A DNA stretch of 64,000 nt from Pricia antarctica (GTDB taxonomy: Bacteria; Bacteroidota; Bacteroidia; Flavobacteriales; Flavobacteriaceae). A model generated the notes under the pieces. The model saw only the letters and a list, made by a program, of their open reading frames with translations, had not been told where the DNA came from and did no database searches. Where the stretch lies: the NCBI GenBank assembly GCA_011050085.1, contig DRGL01000069.1:62001-126000 (forward strand), read 5' to 3'. Of this stretch, positions 51,301 to 64,000 are shown in pieces. Numbering within the stretch: the stretch's first letter is position 1; the number at the start of each line of letters is the position of its first letter. The position numbers were made by a program, and so were the translations under genes.

Positions 51301-54300
51301 TAGGTCATAAATCCGTTGACCTCGCCCTCGACGTCGGTAGTCTGGGTATAGATGGCACCGGAAAATCCCGACTTGACCATTTTTTTCAGTTCCTCGGCAT
51401 ACTTTACGTATTGTTCGGTGGTTTCCTTGGAATTCTTGAACTTGACGTAGCCCCAGTTTTCGTCGGGGCGCCAAAGGTGACCTTCCAAAGCCAGACCGAT
51501 TCCTCCATATTCGCCCAAAACGTTTGTGCGCTCGGCATCGTATAGATACATGGCGGGCCCTGGATAATTGTGCAGGTCGACGATATCACCGGTGCGGTAA
51601 AAATTGCCTCCACTGGCCGCGTTCACCAAACGGCTGGGATCATAGGCTTTCGTCCATTCCGAAATTTCCTCAGTCTTGAACTGACCCCAGGCTTCATTGA
51701 AGGGTACCCAAGACACGATGCTGGGGTGGGAAAACAGATAATCCATAATACCTTTCCATTCTTTTCTATAGATGGCTTCCGACCGAGCGCTCCTTTTAAG
51801 TTCCGAACCCTCAAAGTAATTATGGTTCTGCCATTGTGGACCGTTCGATTGGTCACCGCTGGGCATATCTTGCCAGACCAGAATCCCCATACGATCGCAG
51901 TGGGTGTACCAGCGTGCGGGCTCGACCTTGACGTGCTTTCGGATAAGGTTGAAGCCCAGTTCCTTGGTCTTCTCGATATCATATTTAAGGGCTTCATCAG
52001 TGGGCGCCGTATACAGGCCGTCGGGCCACCAGCCTTGGTCTAAGGGGCCGAACTGAAAGTAGTCCTTATTATTTAGCTGCATTCGAATGATACCATAATC
52101 GTCTTTCTTCATCGAAATTTTTCGCATGCCGAAATAACTTTTCACCTGGTCTTGCAGGGTATATTCCCCTGACTGCGGATTTCTTTCCATCAGTTTTACC
52201 TGCATATCGTATAGAAATGGAGTTTCAGGCGACCAAAGTTTGGCCTTCTCGATGGGTAATACTAAGGTCTCGCCCACGGCGGATTTTGCCGTTGCTATTA
52301 CTGATTCGCCGTCAGAGACGCTCACTTCGACAATATCCCCATAGGTACCACCAATGATTTCAGCGTCAATCTTTACCGTACCGCTGTCGATATCGGGCTC
52401 ACTTCGTAGGTTCGCTATACTTTTTTGAGCGACCGGCTCCAGCCATACGGTCTGCCAGATTCCCGTAACGGGTGTGTACCAGATACCTTTAGGCTCCTTA
52501 ACTTGTTTTCCCCTGGGCTGCGGACCTTCGTCGGTAGGGTCCCAGACCCTGACAATCAGTTCTTGTTTCCCTTGTGTCAAGAATGGTGTTATGTTAAAAT
52601 TGAAAGGGGTGTATCCACCTTCGTGAGAACCTACCCTCACGTCATTGATCCAAATATCGGTCTTCCAATCCACCGCCCCGAAGTGTAGTAATATATCCTT
52701 GGTTTTCCAATCGGAAGGTACTTCGAAAGCGGTATGATACCAAAGTTCATTATCTGCCCCTACATCTTTCATAACACCCGATAGGCTAGATTCTACGGCA
52801 AAGGGTACTAAAATTTCACCGTCGAACTTTTCCGGATTCGATGCCCCCTTTGGCCGTATGGCATATTCCCACAGTCCATTGAGGTTTTTCCAGTCGGGCC
52901 GCTCCATACTAGGGCGCGGGTATTCGGGCAGTACGTTTTTTGGGTCTATTTTTTGGGACCACTGGGTCTTTATTTTAGTGCCGGCAGGCTTCCATTGAGC
53001 CATCATCGGTATTGAAATTAGAAGGATAATCAGGGCAAGCAATAATTTTTTTGGATTCATGTAGTACGTTTTTAACTTGGTTCAGCACAGTTTCCACATT
53101 CGGGAAATTGGAAATCTAAATTCATTTTGGAAACCGTTTTACTAGTTGCAGACCAATTTAGCATAGAAACCCAACAGAATAAAAAATTTTATTATTTTAG
53201 GAGGATTATGAAACGATTTGTCCATTTTTGACACATATTGTTGTATTCCCTTTATACCTATTTGCTAATAGTCTCATTAGCCAACGCATTATTTAATTCT
53301 AGGATAACCATAAGGATTACCCCAATCAAAATTTTCGCCATATTAATCTCGTATATACCGTTCCATTGAAAAATATACCTATCGCCTTTTTTTTGTTTTT
53401 GTTTGGTACGGGTTTGCTCTCAGGACAAGATTTCTATTTTGACCATTATAAGGTTGAAGATGGGCTATCCCATAATACCATTCTAACTTCATTACAAGAT
53501 CAAAAAGGATTTTTATGGTTTGGAACCAAAAACGGATTGAACCGTTTTGACGGCTATAAGTTCCAGTTGTATCAGAATGATCCGGATAATCCCAAAAGCC
53601 TTAAAGGCAATTATGTCGAATGTCTTCATGAGTTCGACGATACCATCTATGTAGGTACCGACAACGGACTATTTAGGTACAATGACCGATTTGAAAATTT
53701 TGATAGCGTTGCAAATACGGAAAATACCCAGATTTTGGGTATTGAAAACGATTCGCTAGGCAATTTGTGGTATATCGCCGAAAGCACTTTGTACAAATAC
53801 AACCTCCCCCAAGATAAGCAAGTACCCTTTCCCCCAGAAGATTTTTTTAATGCCACCGATATCATTCTCTCCCAGAAAAATGAAATATGGGTAGCGTCAG
53901 TGAATACCCTATATCGCTATAGTGAAAAGACAAATACATTCAAAGAATATATTTTAGATATACCGGCCGATATCAAGCATCCCTTACGAATTGACAAATT
54001 GTTCAATTTAAATGAACAAACCCTGTTGCTAGGCACCCAAAACCATGGGGTAATTGCCTTTGATCTCGTAGAGGAAAAAATAAAGGACATAGCGGTTTTT
54101 AGCGGTGAAACCTATTATGTACGTGATTTTGCCTTACGGAATGAAGATGAACTTTGGGTGGCTAGCGAATCTGGGCTACATATCTACAATCTGGCAACAG
54201 GGGGCTATACCAACCTTACCAAAAAATATGATGATCCCTATGCCCTTTCCGACAATGCCGTGTATTCGTTGACCGTCGATAAAGAAGGCGGTGTTTGGGC

Positions 54301-57300
54301 CGGCACCTATTTCGGAGGTATCAACTACCATCCGAGACAGTATTCCCCTTTTAAAAAATTCTTTCCCATGGCCCAAAATTCCCTAAATGGAAATGCGGTC
54401 AGGGAGATACGTCCCGATACATTTGGCAACCTATGGATTGGTACGGAAGATGGCGGACTAAACAAATACAATCCAAAGTCGGGTGAGATATCCAATTACA
54501 CTTCGAAGGAAAAGAACGAAGACGGTGTTCTGACCCATTACAATATTCATGGCCTGTTGCCTAGGGGCGATAAACTTTGGATCAGTATGTTCGACAACGG
54601 TCTTGATATTTTGGATATAAAGACCGACAAGATTGTTGCCCACTATAACATTGGTGAAAAAAGTGCCTTACGAAGCAACTTTGTTTTTGCAATCTATGAA
54701 ACCCAAGCCAAAGATGTTTTTGCAGCAACGACTTTGGGTATACAGAGGTACGATCCATTGAACGACCGGTTCGAACTATTCGAGGCTTTTCCCGAAAACC
54801 ATCATTATACCTGTTTTTTAGAAGACAGTACCGGAACGCTTTGGGCAGGTACCTATTCCGACGGACTCTACTATTATAATCCAAACACCGATGAGAAAGG
54901 ATTTTACACCTATTCAGAATCGAACGAAAACGGTATCGCACACAATCATATCAACGGTATTTTTGAAGATTCAAAAGGGCATATTTGGGTTACTACCGAA
55001 AATGGCCTGAATTTACGCAATGCGCATAAAAAAGGCTTCACCAAGTATTCGGTAGCCGAAGGGTTCCCCTCCAACGTATTTTTCGCCCTGCTCGAAGACC
55101 AAGAAGGGACGCTTTGGATAAGCACCGCAAACGGATTGGTTGCCTTTGATATGGCGAACGATACCAAAAATATATTTACCAAGGCCAACGGATTGACCAG
55201 CGACCAGTTCAACTATAACTCGGCATACAAAGATGACGAGGGCAGAATGTATTTTGGAAGTGTCAACGGTATGGTCAGTTTCGACCCTAATGACTTTAAG
55301 AAAAACACATTCAAAGCTCCGATTTATATAACGGGACTTGAGGTGAACAATCAGAAAGTATCCGTGGGCCAGGAAGATTCCCCGATCTCGGAATCTATTG
55401 CCTTATCGACCCATATTGAGCTTTCGCATACGCAATCTTCGTTCGGCCTGAATTTTGCCGCCTTAGGATATACGGCGCCTGAAAATACCGAATATTGGTA
55501 TAAAATGGAGGGACTCAACCCGGATTGGATTTACCTTGAGAACGATCACAGGGTACAGTTTACCGAATTGCCCGCTGGCTCATATACCTTTTTAGCAAAA
55601 TCAAAAAACAATAGTGGGGTCTGGGGAATGGAAACCGTACCCTTACAAATTCAAGTGCATCCTGTTTTTTGGAAGAGTAACCTGGCCTATGCCTTGTACA
55701 CCTTGCTTTTAGGGGTACTGTTCTATTTAGGATTCCGGGAATACCATCAACGCATCAAATCGAAAAACATCCAAAGAATAAAACAGCTAAACCACAGAAA
55801 GGAAAAGGAAGTCTATCAGGCCAAAATCGAGTTTTTTACCAATATATCCCATGAAATAAGGACTCCGTTGACCTTGATTAAAAGTCCTTTGGAAAAAGCT
55901 ATGGATAAGTTATCAGGGAATCCGGAAATCATTGAAAATCTGGTTACCGTTGAACAAAACACCGATCGCCTTTTAGACTTGGTCAACCAATTATTGGATT
56001 TTAGAAAGACCGAGACCGAACGAATCAGCCTCACCTTTATAGAAACCAATATTGCCGATTTGCTCCGTAAAACACTAGAGCGGTTCTGCGAGGCCATAAA
56101 GGACAAGGAAATAGATTTTAGATTGCATCTCGGCGATGAAAATGTTTATGCTTCCATTGACCCAGAAGCTTTTAGAAAAATTGCCGCCAACCTTGTTGGT
56201 AATGCCCTAAAATATGCGAAAAACGAAGTGGATATATATTTGACCGCAGATGAGGATACGGTAAAACTGTGCTTTCAAAACGATGGCAAGCTCATTCCCC
56301 AACATCTAAAGGAAAAAGTGTTCGAGCCCTTTTACCGATTGACCGCATCCGAAAGCCAAACCGGTACAGGTATCGGGCTGGCGCTGGCAAGATCCCTTAC
56401 CGAATTGCATCACGGAAAATTACAGCTTGATTTGGGCAATGGAAAGACCAACCGTTTTATACTGGAACTTCCTATACATCAGAAGCAGGAATTCAAGCTT
56501 CATAAAATAGCCATCGAAGAAACCGAATCCCATAAAATACAGCCCGCGGAAAAAGAACACCCCTTGACCGTTTCTATTGACAATGGTAAAAGCACGATTC
56601 TCTTGGTTGAAGATAGTGAAGAACTTCTCGATTTTGTTGCTAAGGAGCTTCAGGCAGAGTACAATGTGCGCAAGACTACAAAAGGAGATCAGGCAGTACA
56701 GGTCTTGCAAACGGACAATATTCAATTGGTCATCAGCGATATCGTGATGCCGGGTATGGATGGGTTCACGCTTTGCAAAAATATAAAGACCAATCTGGAG
56801 ACGAGCCATATCCCGGTTATCTTGCTTACTTCCAAAAGTGCCCTAAAAGCCAAAATGGAAGGTTTGGAGTCGGGTGCGGACGCTTATATCGAAAAACCTT
56901 TTTCCGTAAAGCACCTCAAAATACACATTGCCAATCTTCTTGAAAACCGCAAACATGTACTAGAGCATTATGCCAGTTCGCCCTTGGCCCATATCAAAAG
57001 TATTGCCAACACAAAAACCGATGAAACTTTTATCAAAAATTTAGATAAGGTCATATACGAAAACATGGCCGATCACGATCTCAACGTAGAGACCTTGGCA
57101 GAGATTATGAACATGAGCCGATCCACCCTCTACCGAAAAATAAGAGACATCGCAGACCTTAGCCCGAATGAACTAATCAATATAACCCGATTAAAAAAAT
57201 CGGCAGAATTGTTGAAGACGGGTAAGTATCGCGTATTCGAAGTGGCCGAGATCGTAGGCTACAATTCTCCTACCAGTTTTGGACGTAATTTTCAAAAACA

Positions 57301-60300
57301 GTTCGATATGACACCCTCGGAGTATATGAGTGGTGAAAGGGTGAAAGACACTTTTAGCAGCTAGCTACTTTCTTATAAAGCTTAACTGACTTTAACTAAG
57401 TATTGCATTAAAATCAGATTTTTCAAGGAATTAGGACAAGGCAAGATACGGCTAATGCTACCCGATATCATCCTCTTTTTTGTGGTACAACCACCAGTTC
57501 ATATCCCTAGTTAACCTAAATCCTAATTTTTCATACAGGGAAATGGCAAAGTTGCCTTTGTTGGTATGTAAAATTGGTGTTTTGTTTTCCTTTAAAATAC
57601 CTTGAGCATTATGGGCAATCAGTTGCATTGCAAATCCTTTTCGAGTATAATTGGGGTGGGTAACTACTGCACTAACTTCAATAAAAAGATTAGTTTGCAT
57701 GCGCTGGCCTGCCATGGAAACTAATTTACCCTCCTTAAATATCCCGTAATACCTTCCCATTTCAAAGGTTCTTTTTTTATAATAACCCGGCATTACCAAA
57801 CATACCAAATCATAAACCTCATCCATATAGGAAGCATCCAACAGCACAATATTTTCCGTTATTGAAACCTCGGGGAGTGTGTTTAGCACCATTTGACAGC
57901 CCTCAATTTTTTTATCCAAAACAACTTTGGTGTCATCTATTATGGGGATCTGATTCTCGGAAACGAAGAAGAAGCTACTTGAGGTATTTATATATTCATT
58001 GACAGCAATGGCTGTTTTTGATTCATCGGTGAAAGCACCAAAGGCGCAGACTTCCGAATTATAAAATTTCACCCCATTATATTCGGTGACAAATTTTTGG
58101 TGGGTCGACCCTAGGGAATGCCAAACTGGATTTTTTAATTGGAGTTCTAGATCAAGCATTGGAATACGGATAGCTTAGGGTAATATACTATATGTTTTGA
58201 CGCTTTGGTTTCCAAAGATTAATCTACCGAATCTCTATTACACCCAAACGATAAGGATACCTCCTTTTTATATGCGCCCATACCTTTGATGGCTTTAAAC
58301 TCCAGTCTGAGCAATTAAGACCATTACAATGAAATGATTTGGATGCTAATAGAAAAAAGAGCTAATAGTACAGCACCTCAATCACAAACCTCAATTTAAA
58401 ACTAAGGCTAAAGTGATTTAGCGCTAAATGTGTCCCCTTGTGAGATATCGCCAGTTTCGAAACCTTTTCTAAACCATCGAATCCGCTGGGCCGAGGTTCC
58501 GTGCGTGAACGCATCGGGCACTACCCTTCCGGTCGACTGTTGTTGAAGTCTATCATCACCAATCGCATTTGCCGCATTCAGGGCCTCCTCAAGATCACCG
58601 GGTTCCATCATTCCGCTCCTATTTTGGGAACGCTTCGCCCAAACCCCAGCCAGAAAGTCGGCCTGTAGCTCAAGGCGTACGGAATACTCATTGTATTCCA
58701 CCTCGCTCACCTGTCCCCTGATTTTGTTGACCTTATCCATCGTTCCCGTAAGTTTCTGGATATGGTGGCCCACCTCATGTGCAATTACATAGGCCTGGGC
58801 AAAATCACCTGGAGCGTTCATTTTATTCTCCATATCTTCAAAAAAGCTCAGGTCAAGATAAAGCTTCTCGTCTCCTGGACAGTAAAATGGTCCGGTTGCA
58901 CTTGAAGCCGACCCACATGCGGAAGCGACAGAACCTGTGAATAGCACCAAGGTAGGTTCTCGATAATTATCGATGATACCGTTCCAAACATCTTCGGTAC
59001 TGGCCAAGATAACCGCGCTGAACTCCGCCTCTTCGTTCTCTTTCGGCGTACCCTCGTAGGCACCATTGGTGACGGTCTGATTGTTCCCGCCCACGAAAAA
59101 GCTAGAGATAAGGTTCAAAGGGTTATACCCCGTAACAAAAGAGATTACGATAACGATACCTACAATTATCAGTCCCGTTTTAGAAAATAGAAGTTTAAGC
59201 AACGGCGCCAAAAGCATAGGACTAAAGCCACCTATCCCTCTTGACCCACCTGATTGTCCTCTATTATCTTCAACATTTGAACTTCGACGCTTACCTTGCC
59301 ATTTCATAAGGATGAGTTTATCTGCAACATGTTAGACCATGCTACCGTTGTCTGCAAATGTAAAAATTAAAGTGAAGTTTTTGTTAACAATTATTAGCTC
59401 GGATGAAGTTCTTATTTGATTCAAAATTTACCCTTCATTAGGAATTGATTTAGTATCCTTAAATCTTAAAACTTTTGACACATTTGTCCAAGCGAGCATT
59501 AAGTTTGGTGCTCATACATATTAAATATTAAAATCGAAAGACTGCCCTCGTAAAACGAGCAATGAATACCCTTCCCGAAAATTAGATTACTTTCTGCTAA
59601 TAGATGTAATGGCCCGCCTTTTTTCTATGGATACGGGCGAACCTTCTACCAACATCACAGAATCCGGATTTGCCTGACTTAAAAAGTCAAACTTCTCGCC
59701 ATAGAGTGTTTTAAAATCCACTTTGCACTCATACTGATTGATAGCATAAATTTCCCATCTAGGATGCTTTACTTCGTATTCGTAAGATTTAGTATCGTCT
59801 ACCTTAGCGTAGCCCCAATACCGCTCGATGATAAATTCAGCGTCGCTATGCCTTGTAATTTTATGCATCTTGGACTCTGCGGTTACTTGCATAGTATTCC
59901 ATGTATCCTTTTTTTTCCAATTATAGGTAATGGTGTATACATCTTCTTCCAACAACCACGAATGCGACATAGGAAGGGTCTCATATTTCTCATCATAGAC
60001 CAATTTCGCCACATAGGTCAAGGCAGGTTTCGGTACTATTTCCTTAATAAAGACCACACCTTTTTTAATAATACCGTTTTCAATTCGGTTCACATAAAAG
60101 CGTAAGTTGACTTCTTCAAATTTAACATGAAATGGCACTCGGATGCCTAGTAACTTGGTGTTATCGAACATCATACCGACCAAACTGACATAGCAGTCCC
60201 CGTTCCATAGGTCCAGTTTGGTTCCGGCTGGTAGATAAGGCATGAGTAATTGACTATTAATTTTGTAATTGAGGAAAACGAGTTTTTGCCACTCGGCCGT

Positions 60301-63300
60301 TAAAAAGCTCATAGTTTTTAGTGTAAAAATAAGGAATAAGGCAACTTAGCGGGATTCTGATTTTTTCTAGTTTTACAAGAATGAGATTTAATTGAAAAAA
60401 TTATTTTGTCCCATTTAAACTAAAGCTATATTTGCCAAAATGTCAAAGACAATCAAGACACATATAATCCCTATCTTCTTTCTAGCGGCTTTTGCCCTAC
60501 TTAGGATTATAAATGTGCATACGATTGTCCATGTATTTGAAGACAATCAGGAAGTTGTAGATTGTAAGTGGTGCCATATGGTGCTAAACAGCAATCAGGA
60601 AACTCCTTTACTTACCTCCCCTGATAACTTATCGCTTGATTATACGGTTTTTGAAGAGGTGCAGCTTATTGCAATAACCACCTTCTACAACGCACCTTCG
60701 CTAAAAGTTCTAAAATCGGACTACTTTTTCAATAAGCCTCCTCCGGCTCTTTCCTAAGTACAAAAGTCATTTATAAACGTTCAGAATAACGCAATACGGT
60801 TAAGCCTGTTTTTAGGTGCTAACCCGTGTTTATTAGGCATTGTACTTCCTTTTTAGCCAAATCAAAATTCACAGGCTACCTGCGGGTATAGCGCTGTTCA
60901 ATTTTGATAGTTCAGCTATCCCTATTCAAATAAAACACATTTTAGCCCCCATGTATCGTGGGCAATATCTTCATAATCTTAATCTCTAAATGTATGATTC
61001 AAGCACTTAACCTCACTAAGAGGTACGGCTCTCATTTGGCATTAAATAAACTCAATCTTCAAATCAATCCGGGAGAAATCTGCTGCCTGCTGGGGCAAAA
61101 CGGAGCAGGTAAGAGCACTACGATAAATCTTTTTCTCGGCTTTTTAGAACCTACTTCGGGTAATACAATTATAAACGGAATCAATGTTCAGGAGCATCCG
61201 CAGGAATCTAAGAACCACTTGGCCTATATACCAGAAACCGTGATGCTGTATCCCAATCTCTCCGGAATTGAAAATCTGGAATATTTTTCAAGCCTTGCAG
61301 GTTTTGAATACAGTAAAAAAGAACTGGGTGATTTCTTATTAAAAACAGGTTTGCAAGAAGAAGCATATTCTAAACGCTTAGGTGGCTACTCTAAAGGAAT
61401 GCGTCAAAAAGTGGGAATTGCCATTGCGATAAGTAAAAATGCAAAGGCATTGTTTTTAGACGAACCAACGAGCGGTCTAGACCCCAAAGCTTCCAATGAA
61501 TTCACCAAGATAATTAAGCAGCTTTCAGAATCGGGTACGGCTATTCTCATGGCGACGCACGATATTTTTAGAGCAAAACAAGTGGCGGATAGTATCGGAA
61601 TTTTAAGATCCGGTGATTTTGTTGCTCAGCTAAGAGCCGCTGATATTTCTGCAAACGAACTCGAAGAACTGTACTTAAAAACGGTTTAATAATCCCTGAA
61701 CCTACTACCTATGTTTTTTATAGGAAACCTAGTATACCTATCTGTCCTTTTTGCCTTTGCTTTCGGCAATGCGCAAGAGATAAACGGGAAGGTCAAAGAT
61801 GCAGATTCACAGCTTCCCATACCAGGAGCTACGATACAAATGAAAAATACCAAACAAGGCACCGTAACAGATTTTGAGGGAAACTTTAGCATTAGCGGAA
61901 GCGGCACATTAGAAATCTCCTATTTAGGGTATAAAACCGTTACAATAACCCCGGAAAATGAATTTGTTGCGGTTTTTCTAAAACCTGAAAATTTTGCATT
62001 GGATGCGGTAGAATTAGTAGGGCGTAAGGCGAAAACCTATACCAGTGAGTATTCTTTTTCGGCTACACGAACTTCGACCTTGAACAAAGATATTCCGCAG
62101 GCGATAAGTACGGTTACGAAGGAGTTGATAGACGAACAACAGGGCATACAACTTTCGGATGCAGTGAAGAACGTAAGTGGCGTTTCCCCTTCTAGTTTTT
62201 ACAATCAATATTCCATTCGTGGAATCAGTCAGAATGAAGAGGGGCAGTTAATAAATGGTATGCGTACGCGTCAATTTTACTTTCTGCAACCTTTATTGGC
62301 CAATGTAGAACGTGTAGAGGTGATAAAAGGTCCTGCAAGTGCTACATTTTCTAGTGTAGACCCTGGAGGAAGTATCAATTTGGTGACTAAAAAACCATTG
62401 GACGTTACGCGCAACGAGGTCAAGTTTACGACCGGAAGCTTTAGTAACATTATGGGTTCTATAGATTTGACTGGGCCGTTGAACGAGGAGAAGACTTTAC
62501 TGTATCGGTTAAACGGAGCATACAGGGAAGCCAATAGTTATCGGGATTACATCAGTAATACATCCTTATTACTATCGTCTTCATTTACCTATTTAGCCAG
62601 CGAAAAAACGGCTATCAATGTTGAATTGATCTACAGCGATATGAAAGGAAACTTAGATCGCGGTCAGCCTATTTTTGGAGCCGAAGCCGGAGTGACCGAT
62701 CTAAGCAGTACGCCGATCAGTTTAAACCTGGGTGCGCCCAATGACTTTTTAAATTCGAAGCAACTCATTATTACTGGCAATCTTAACCATAGATTTTCAG
62801 ATCATATAAATTTTACAACGACTTATATGAAGCAAACCTGGAAGGAAGATGTACAGGAAAACCGGACCACAAACGGGTTTGGTGTAGATCTGGACAACAA
62901 CCCGGTGCCTACGTTAGCAGCGATGCGTTTTATACAACGACAGCAGTCGTGGCGTGTAGACAATATCAACAGCTATTTTAATTTTGAGTTCAATACCGGT
63001 GAATTGAAACACACGCTGCTGGTCGGTTATGATCTGCATAGCTGGGCTAAACTGAAAGGCGGCGGGCAAAATCAAGCTCGTGGCTACCTGCTAACTGATG
63101 GTACGGTAACCAATGCCTTTATTCCAGATAATGCGGAAGCGTATCAAACCTATACCTATGAAGAAATGGTATTGCCAAGGCCCAATGTACCGCATTTTAA
63201 TTTAGAAGCACCAAACAATACACTGAGCAATCTTACCGATTATAACATTAGCAGTAGAACAGCTTTCCCAACCGCTTTAACGGAGACGCATGCGGCTTAC

Positions 63301-64000
63301 GTGCAGGAGCAACTCAGTTATAAAAAGTTTCGCCTGTTGTTCAGTTTGAGACAGGAATGGTTTAGCGATGTTACCCATCGCGGTGAGGCAAATGAAATTT
63401 CATTTACAAATCAGAAGTTGTTGCCCCGTGTAGGACTTACCTACACCCTTAACGATCATATCAATATTTATGGAACCTATCTTGAAGGCTTTCAACCGCA
63501 ATCGAATACGGTAAGTATTATGCCAAATACCGAAAGTTTTTATGGAAGCACCGATGATTCGGCAAGCAGGTTCAAACCTTTAGAAAGTGATTTAAAAGAA
63601 GTAGGAGCAAAAATCACTTTACTCAAAAACAAACTGCATATCAACGCAGCGGTGTATGAGATCAATCAGAAAAACCTATTGCTCAATGCCAACGTACCTT
63701 CAACTCCAGACTCACTAGTCACAAGAGGAGCAGAGCGCAGTAGCGGTTTTGAGATGGATGTAACGGGTTATCTGTTACCCAACTGGCAAGTGTACGGTTC
63801 GTTTAATTACAATGATGCAAAAATCATTGAAGATAGCGACCCGGATCTTATAGGCGCTCGAAAGCAAAATTCGCCGTTCACCACGGCCACCTTGTGGACG
63901 CGTTATAACTTTTTAAGCACTTCTGAATTACGCGGACTTGGACTAGGATTTGGTGCGCAACACTCCGGGGATAAGGTACCCACATACGATCGCAGTTTCA

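Overview
The window reads as the chromosome of a marine Bacteroidota of the flavobacterial type. The evidence is a SusC/SusD pair, a hybrid two-component polysaccharide sensor, many lipoproteins with a short N-terminal lipobox, two formylglycine sulfatases, start codons without obvious Shine-Dalgarno sequences, and several promoter boxes matching the Bacteroidetes -7 consensus TAnnTTTG. I saw no tRNA, rRNA, CRISPR array, prophage or insertion sequence.

Layout. (1) 1-8.9 kb is a keto-sugar cluster: two Gfo/Idh/MocA oxidoreductases, a xylose-isomerase-like TIM barrel, an AraC regulator, a ketose 3-epimerase of the D-tagatose/D-psicose family (metal ligands at exactly the family spacing), a ThuA lipoprotein and a sulfatase. 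(2) 9-17.9 kb is looser: a 48-codon gene with its own promoter and terminator, an MFS exporter, an L-fuconolactonase-like amidohydrolase, a GH3 glycosidase with PA14 domain, two orphan genes (a membrane protein and a PH-domain protein) and long gene-free gaps. (3) 17.9-20.6 kb is a two-subunit molybdenum hydroxylase (IorA/IorB type) whose cistrons are bridged by a 29-codon ORF overlapping both by ATGA. (4) 20.7-53.1 kb is an unbroken run of minus-strand genes, essentially one large polysaccharide utilisation locus (PUL): GH2, sulfatase, a GH42-like protein without a clear family, GH92, PQQ sugar dehydrogenase fused to cytochrome c, GH43, an FG-GAP/ASPIC repeat protein coupled to a vanadium haloperoxidase-type enzyme, SusC, SusD, DUF3823, a second GH43, a Tm-1-like / PEP-hydrolase-like / cupin trio, a beta-propeller dehydrogenase fused to an azurin domain, a second ThuA, and a PHP-like secreted protein. 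A divergent hybrid histidine kinase/AraC regulator (53.4-57.4 kb) is the probable controller. (5) 57.4-64 kb holds unrelated genes (GNAT, zinc metallopeptidase, DUF2071) and then a small membrane-anchored protein with a near-leaderless promoter, an ABC ATPase and a TonB-dependent siderophore-type receptor cut by the window end.

How the parts may work together (inference). SusCD imports oligosaccharides released at the surface. Sulfatases, GH92, GH2, GH43 and GH3 strip a sulfated, branched, probably mannose-containing glycan. Unusual for a PUL is the density of exported redox proteins: a PQQ-dehydrogenase-cytochrome, a propeller-azurin, a Mo hydroxylase and a vanadium-peroxidase-like enzyme. 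Together with the epimerase, ThuA and Gfo/Idh genes they suggest that sugars are oxidised to lactones or keto-sugars as well as hydrolysed. This oxidative PUL is my candidate for the under-described system in the window.
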